64,000 bases of DNA from Chryseobacterium sp. BGARF1 (GTDB lineage: Bacteria; Bacteroidota; Bacteroidia; Flavobacteriales; Weeksellaceae). Of this stretch, positions 60,287 to 64,000 are shown one piece after another (positions within the stretch are counted from its first letter, which is position 1; each line of letters starts with the position of its first letter). A model generated the notes under the pieces. The model searched no databases, was not told where the DNA came from, and saw only the letters and a program-made list of their open reading frames with translations. The translations under genes were made by a program, and so were the position numbers. The stretch is from NCBI RefSeq assembly GCF_001677955.1, contig NZ_LELA01000089.1, forward strand, positions 1 through 64,000, given 5' to 3'.

Positions 60287-60994
60287 CTAAGACTTTGGTT
60301 TTGTTGCTCTAAACTCAATCTTGCTAGGTAAAACTCTTGGATTCATTCTTAAAATATCCAATATTAAATTTCCCATATCATCCGGCTGAATTTTCCAGGC
60401 ATCTTTTTCTGAAGGAATATTTCCATTAAAATTTGTCGCAACCGAGCCCGGCATGATTACGCTAGATTTAATATTATACTTCCTTAAATCGATCATTGCA
60501 GCCTGAGTAAAGCCTACTACACCAAATTTAGAAGCGTTGTAACCCGTTCCGTTTTCAAAGAAATTAGCTCCCGCCAAACTTGAAATCGTAATATAATATC
60601 CTTCAGTTTTCTTTAATTCTTCAACTGAAGCTTTTAAAGTATGGAAAACTCCGGTTAAGTTGGTATCAATCATCTCATTCCATTCTTCAGAACTTAGCTC
60701 ATCAACCGGTTTGAAAATTCCCAATCCTGCATTTGCAATTACAAAATCTAATCTTCCGAACTTTTCTATAGTGTTTTTAACTGCATTAAATTCACTATCT
60801 AAATTTTTAACATCAGAAACCAATCCCAGAACATTTTGAGAATATTGTTTTAATTCATTCTCTATTTTCTTGACATCTTCCTTTTTTCTTCCCGAAAATG
60901 CAACTGAAACACCATTTTCAAGCAATATTTTAGCAATTCCATATCCTACACCTTTTGTTCCTCCTGTAATATAAGCTACTTTATTTTCTATCAT
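60287..60994 (-). CDS. Short-chain dehydrogenase/reductase
   Basis: 235-residue classical SDR: cofactor loop TGGTKGVGYGI at 11-21, NAGLG near 88, catalytic Ser in TISSLAG near 137, and Y-x3-K in GYNASKFG near 150. The A-S-G-R-K-K motif after the second strand suggests NADPH. FabG-like in overall length. It could be any ketone reductase; one possibility is the 3-ketocapnine reductase step of sulfonolipid synthesis, but it is 44 kb from that gene pair and this is only a guess. Monocistronic. Confidence 0.9.
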   Translation of the reverse strand: MIENKVAYITGGTKGVGYGIAKILLENGVSVAFSGRKKEDVKKIENELKQYSQNVLGLVSDVKNLDSEFNAVKNTIEKFGRLDFVIANAGLGIFKPVDELSSEEWNEMIDTNLTGVFHTLKASVEELKKTEGYYITISSLAGANFFENGTGYNASKFGVVGFTQAAMIDLRKYNIKSSVIMPGSVATNFNGNIPSEKDAWKIQPDDMGNLILDILRMNPRVLPSKIEFRATKPKS

Positions 60995-61022
60995 TGATTA
61001 AATTTTAAAACCCTAAAATAAC

Positions 61023-61048
61023 AAAAACGCCCCAAATGGAGCGTTTTT
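61023..61048 (-). terminator. Terminator after the first C-terminal T9SS gene
   Basis: AAAAACGCCCC and GGAGCGTTTTT form a stem (one mismatch) around AAAT. A near-identical copy is at 62249-62274. Confidence 0.85.
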
Positions 61049-61072
61049 AATATACTGAGATTGGTCAGTAAT

Positions 61073-61966
61073 TTATTTTTTGATGAATTTTTCAGTAGAA
61101 ATACCATCTTTCGTTTCAACATTGATTAGGTAAGTTCCTGCAGGAAGACTTCTCACATCAACTTTGTTATCATCTAGTTTTGCATTTACTTTTTTACCTG
61201 TAATATCAAATACTTCCACCTTATTTATTTTAGAATCCGATTTTACTGATATAAAATCTACTGTAGGGTTTGGATAAATTGCTACTAATGATTTCGAAGC
61301 CTTAGAAATATCACTTGTTCCCAATACCGTACCTGTAGTTGTAACTTTAAAATCATCTACAAATAATGCAAATTGATCATCAGAAACGCATTGAATAGCA
61401 ATACGTACTGATTGCCCCGCATAAGCATCCAGATTAAAAGTGTATTGAGCCCATTCATTTGCCGACGGAGTAACAATTGTCGTAGGATTAATTTGAGTAA
61501 AGCTTGTTGTTGTAGTATTAGTTGTAGATACCAATATATTAAATTTCTCTAAACCATATAGTGCATTCAGAGGTTTTGCCCAAAAACTAACATTATTACC
61601 TGTACTGCCTAAAGTCATTTGTGGACTTATCAACCAATCATTATTCAAGAAAGGAACCACACTTACATTAAAGCAAGCCATTGACTTATTTCCTGTTCTT
61701 GCTTGAGTTTGTGTGGAAGTTGTCGCAGGAACAATACCTGCTCTATTAAAGACTATGAATGATTTTGGAGTTGCTTGATTTGGAAATGTTGACCCATTAA
61801 GTACATATGAATTTTTTAAATCCAAATCTGTTAATGTCCACCCTCCTACTGTTCCTGTAGTATATGCAAAATCTGCATATGTTTCAAAACTATCTTCAAA
61901 AATTGTAGTCTGTGCATTCAATGATCCGAGCGCCATAAGGGCATTTAATAGTAAAATTTTCTTCAT
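61073..61966 (-). CDS. T9SS cargo with choice-of-anchor J-like domain
   Basis: 297 residues: signal peptide (MKKILLLNALMALGSLNAQ), a beta-sandwich resembling the choice-of-anchor J/MAM-like domain (FEDSFETYADFAYTTGTVGGWTLTDLD, GNKSMACFNVSVVPFLNNDWLISPQM, VRIAIQCVSDDQFALFVDDFKV) and the type A sorting domain (VAIYPNPTVDFISVKSDSKINKVEVFDITG, then LPAGTYLINVETKDG and a KFIKK end). Exported through T9SS to the surface, probably a carbohydrate-binding or adhesion module. The terminal 190 bp of DNA nearly match the neighbouring gene. Confidence 0.88.
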   Translation of the reverse strand: MKKILLLNALMALGSLNAQTTIFEDSFETYADFAYTTGTVGGWTLTDLDLKNSYVLNGSTFPNQATPKSFIVFNRAGIVPATTSTQTQARTGNKSMACFNVSVVPFLNNDWLISPQMTLGSTGNNVSFWAKPLNALYGLEKFNILVSTTNTTTTSFTQINPTTIVTPSANEWAQYTFNLDAYAGQSVRIAIQCVSDDQFALFVDDFKVTTTGTVLGTSDISKASKSLVAIYPNPTVDFISVKSDSKINKVEVFDITGKKVNAKLDDNKVDVRSLPAGTYLINVETKDGISTEKFIKK

Positions 61967-62248
61967 AATATTTTCATTCTAAGTTATTGCTAAAGTTAAA
62001 TAAAAATTATCAACATACCAAGAAAAACAAACATTAAATAAATAAATCACAACTAAAAACTCTTAAAAAGCTACTATTTAACAAACAAATTAACTTTAAA
62101 CAAATTCAAATAATCCTATACAATGTTCTTCTTTATTGGTATTATTTTCTAGAATTGTCTTTTGAAAATTCCTTTTCAAAAAATACGATATTCTCTCATC
62201 AGTAAGAGTTATTTACCTTTATTAGATTTTTTTTAATTCTAAAACAAC

Positions 62249-62274
62249 AAAAACGCCCCAATTGGAGCGTTTTT
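62249..62274 (-). terminator. Terminator after the second T9SS gene
   Basis: AAAAACGCCCC and GGAGCGTTTTT around AATT, a near-copy of the hairpin at 61023-61048. Confidence 0.85.
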
Positions 62275-62298
62275 AATATACTGAGATTGATCAGTAAT

Positions 62299-63198
62299 TT
62301 ATTTTTTGATGAATTTCTCTGTAGAAATACCATCTTTAGTTTCAACATTGATTAGATAAGTTCCTGCGGGAAGACTTCTCACATCAACTTTGTTACCATC
62401 TAGTTTCACATTTGCTTTTTTACCTGTAATATCTACAACAGAAACTGAATTGATTTTAGAGTCTGTTTTGATGTTTAGAACATCCGTAGTCGGATTAGGC
62501 GATATTCGTAACTTATTAGAATTGAAGACTTCTTCTGTTGTCCCTAAGGTAGTCGTTCCAACAATTGAGAATGCTAAACTATTAAAAGTTGGGTCTGCAG
62601 TTAAGGTGGAAACGTTAGTCCAATTTGTTGCATTAGCGCCAAATGCATTTCCCGGATCAATAAGTTTTGCAGGATTTCCTGATGCTGTTGTTGCAGTAAA
62701 CCAATTAAATCTTGTTGTAGCAGTATATGCTGTAAGATTGGTTTTAGGTGCAAAAGCCAACCAATAAGTAACTCCCGGTTGCAATGTAACAGCTGTAGGA
62801 ATTGCTGAAGCAACATTAATATTAAAAGTATATGTACTGGTGTCAGTTTTCACTAAATTATAGGCAGGTGATGTACTACTTATATCAATTTTAGCAACTG
62901 GTACATAACTGGTAACTGTTGGATTACTAGCAGGAACTCCACTAGCATCAGTATAAATATAAAGAATTAGTCCTGTGGAAATCCCTGTTTCAAGTGTTCC
63001 AGCATTTTGAAAACCAGTAACACTAATGCTTGATACTGTTGTAGCTTGCGAAACGGTAAAATCATCAGCGCATAAAACAAAACTCCCTGATGAAAGCACA
63101 TTTGATACAATACCATTAGTACCTGTTGGTGTTTGAGTAAATTGACCATTTATTAATAATCCTAATAATAATGATCCTAAATAATAAATTTTCTTCAT
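62299..63198 (-). CDS. T9SS type A sorting-domain surface protein
   Basis: 299 residues: signal peptide (MKKIYYLGSLLLGLLINGQ), a beta-rich body with repeats resembling the SSATASFFLADDF protein at 45661 (SGSFVLCADDFTVSQATTVSSISVTGFQNAGTL) and the sorting domain (LRISPNPTTDVLNIKTDSKINSVSVVDITG, LPAGTYLINVETKDG). Body and signal differ from the gene below, but the last ~190 bp are almost the same. The 332 bp before the previous T9SS gene contain only the terminator and AT-rich DNA. The two bodies suggest a family of choice-of-anchor R-like surface domains; function unknown. Confidence 0.88.
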   Translation of the reverse strand: MKKIYYLGSLLLGLLINGQFTQTPTGTNGIVSNVLSSGSFVLCADDFTVSQATTVSSISVTGFQNAGTLETGISTGLILYIYTDASGVPASNPTVTSYVPVAKIDISSTSPAYNLVKTDTSTYTFNINVASAIPTAVTLQPGVTYWLAFAPKTNLTAYTATTRFNWFTATTASGNPAKLIDPGNAFGANATNWTNVSTLTADPTFNSLAFSIVGTTTLGTTEEVFNSNKLRISPNPTTDVLNIKTDSKINSVSVVDITGKKANVKLDGNKVDVRSLPAGTYLINVETKDGISTEKFIKK

Positions 63199-63442
63199 AA
63201 TATATTAATTTTCGTTATGCGCTAAATTATAAAAAATACCTCACCCCGGCAACAAAATATCAACATAAAATGAATAATTCTTAAGAAAAATTTCTCAAGA
63301 ATTATTATTTAATAAATTAATTCACTTTTTGAGACTTCGAATAATTCTCAAAAAAACATTGGGAGACTCTTAATTCCTTTATAGAGATTAAACGATATGT
63401 AATGTTTAGAATCAAAAAACGTTCTACCGCAAAGTCAGAAAT

Positions 63443-64000
63443 TTATTTTTTTATGAATTTCTCTGTAGAGATACCATCTTTTGTTTCAACATTGATTAAG
63501 TAAATTCCTGCAGGAAGACTTCTAACATTAATTTTATCATCTTCTAATTTTACATTTACTTTTCTGCCTGTAAAATCTACAACAGAAACGGTATTGATTT
63601 TAGAATCTGTTTTGATGTTTAAGATATCTGAAGTTGGATTAGGGAAAATTGATAACATGTTTTTTATAATTTTCACATCATCTTTTGTAGATAATACACC
63701 TCCTTCATTATTAATTGCAATTTTATCAATATAGCCGCTTCCAGAATTGTTATCATGTACAAAAGCCATCTCATCAAAATTATAATTCTGGAAGAAATTA
63801 CCTGTATAAATTTGAGAGCCATTTAAATAATATGTAAGTCCTGTAGCGGTACCAACAATTTTCACACGATACCAAGTATCAGCATTCCATGTTCCGGTGG
63901 TAGTCGCAAATGTAGATGATGTACCAGTCGTTTGTGCAGCTACAATCTCTCCTGTTTTATTAAATCTCAATCTAATTATATAAACTCTTCCTGCTGTGCC
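63443..64000 (-). CDS. T9SS type A sorting-domain protein, 5' end outside window
   Basis: Partial: the frame stays open to the last base, so the start lies beyond 64000 and the visible 185 codons are the C-terminal part. The ATG-like start at 63970 in this frame is a TTG (Leu codon), not a start. Visible: a lectin/concanavalin-like strand region (TTGTWNADTWYRVKIVGTATGLTYYLNGSQIYTGNF), then VHDNNSGSGYIDKIAINN and the sorting domain (MLSIFPNPTSDILNIKTDSK, LPAGIYLINVETKDG). Probably a LamG-like surface protein. Exported through T9SS. Confidence 0.85.
   Translation of the reverse strand, partial: GTAGRVYIIRLRFNKTGEIVAAQTTGTSSTFATTTGTWNADTWYRVKIVGTATGLTYYLNGSQIYTGNFFQNYNFDEMAFVHDNNSGSGYIDKIAINNEGGVLSTKDDVKIIKNMLSIFPNPTSDILNIKTDSKINTVSVVDFTGRKVNVKLEDDKINVRSLPAGIYLINVETKDGISTEKFIKK

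Overview
The window looks like a chromosome segment from a Bacteroidota bacterium of the Weeksellaceae/Flavobacteriaceae type, most like Chryseobacterium or a close relative. The evidence is low GC with AT-rich spacers, type IX secretion (T9SS) C-terminal sorting domains, a short 288-residue RpoD, promoters of the TTG-N19/20-TAnnTTTG type, DUF2723 and DUF4286 proteins, an atpDC pair separate from the rest of the ATP synthase genes, a mevalonate-pathway kinase, and a likely sulfonolipid (capnine) gene pair. No rRNA, tRNA, CRISPR array, prophage or insertion sequence was recognised. The species is inferred, not proven.

Layout. 0-8.5 kb: secreted S1/P1 nuclease, RpoD, an FAD monooxygenase, a DUF3347 protein, a small possible immunity-like protein, a TonB-dependent receptor, KdsA and a DUF1697 protein. 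8.5-19.7 kb: a polytopic GT-C-like protein, a giant DUF2723 protein, the cysteine-synthase-like/alpha-oxoamine-synthase pair, a B12-binding radical SAM protein and a periplasmic unknown. 19.8-30.3 kb: atpDC, ribF, small housekeeping genes, a TPR protein, gyrA, DUF4286, GNAT and DUF421 proteins. 30.5-40.8 kb: uvrA, a three-gene tssE-tssF-DUF3829 lipoprotein operon (part of a type VI secretion baseplate), an APC permease, a DUF4920 protein and an M14 carboxypeptidase. 40.8-45.6 kb: the most unusual region. 46-64 kb: a T9SS cargo protein, proline dehydrogenase, UbiA prenyltransferase and mevalonate kinase, an MFS transporter with a frameshifted end, thiolase, an ECF sigma/anti-sigma/outer-membrane module, a nucleoside-type MFS permease, a bifunctional nuclease, etfBA, an SDR, and three T9SS cargo genes with nearly identical sorting domains.

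Main discovery candidate. From about 42215 to 45466, just downstream of a small helix-turn-helix regulator (41604-42131), lies a 3.25 kb stretch with no convincing gene. It is a degenerate tandem array of about 15 units with a dominant period of 220-222 bp. Most units carry two small dyads, ATTCATAATTTGAAT and TTTGATG-N9-CATCAAA. Most unit lengths (221, 211, 209, 189) lie close to whole numbers of 10.5-bp helical turns, so the sites would largely stay on one face of the DNA. The regulator's own promoter carries three copies of a TTTACA-N2-TGTAAA-like site overlapping -7 boxes, and similar sites lie toward the divergent M14 carboxypeptidase gene. A regulator plus a phased array of binding sites (a centromere-like, nucleoid-organising or ncRNA locus) is a hypothesis only.

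Other notable observations: three 7-bp repeats that frameshift the last helix of an MFS transporter; heptanucleotide repeats in promoter regions; several families of short palindromic repeats, one of which is translated in frame inside the radical SAM gene; and an orphan T6SS baseplate operon.
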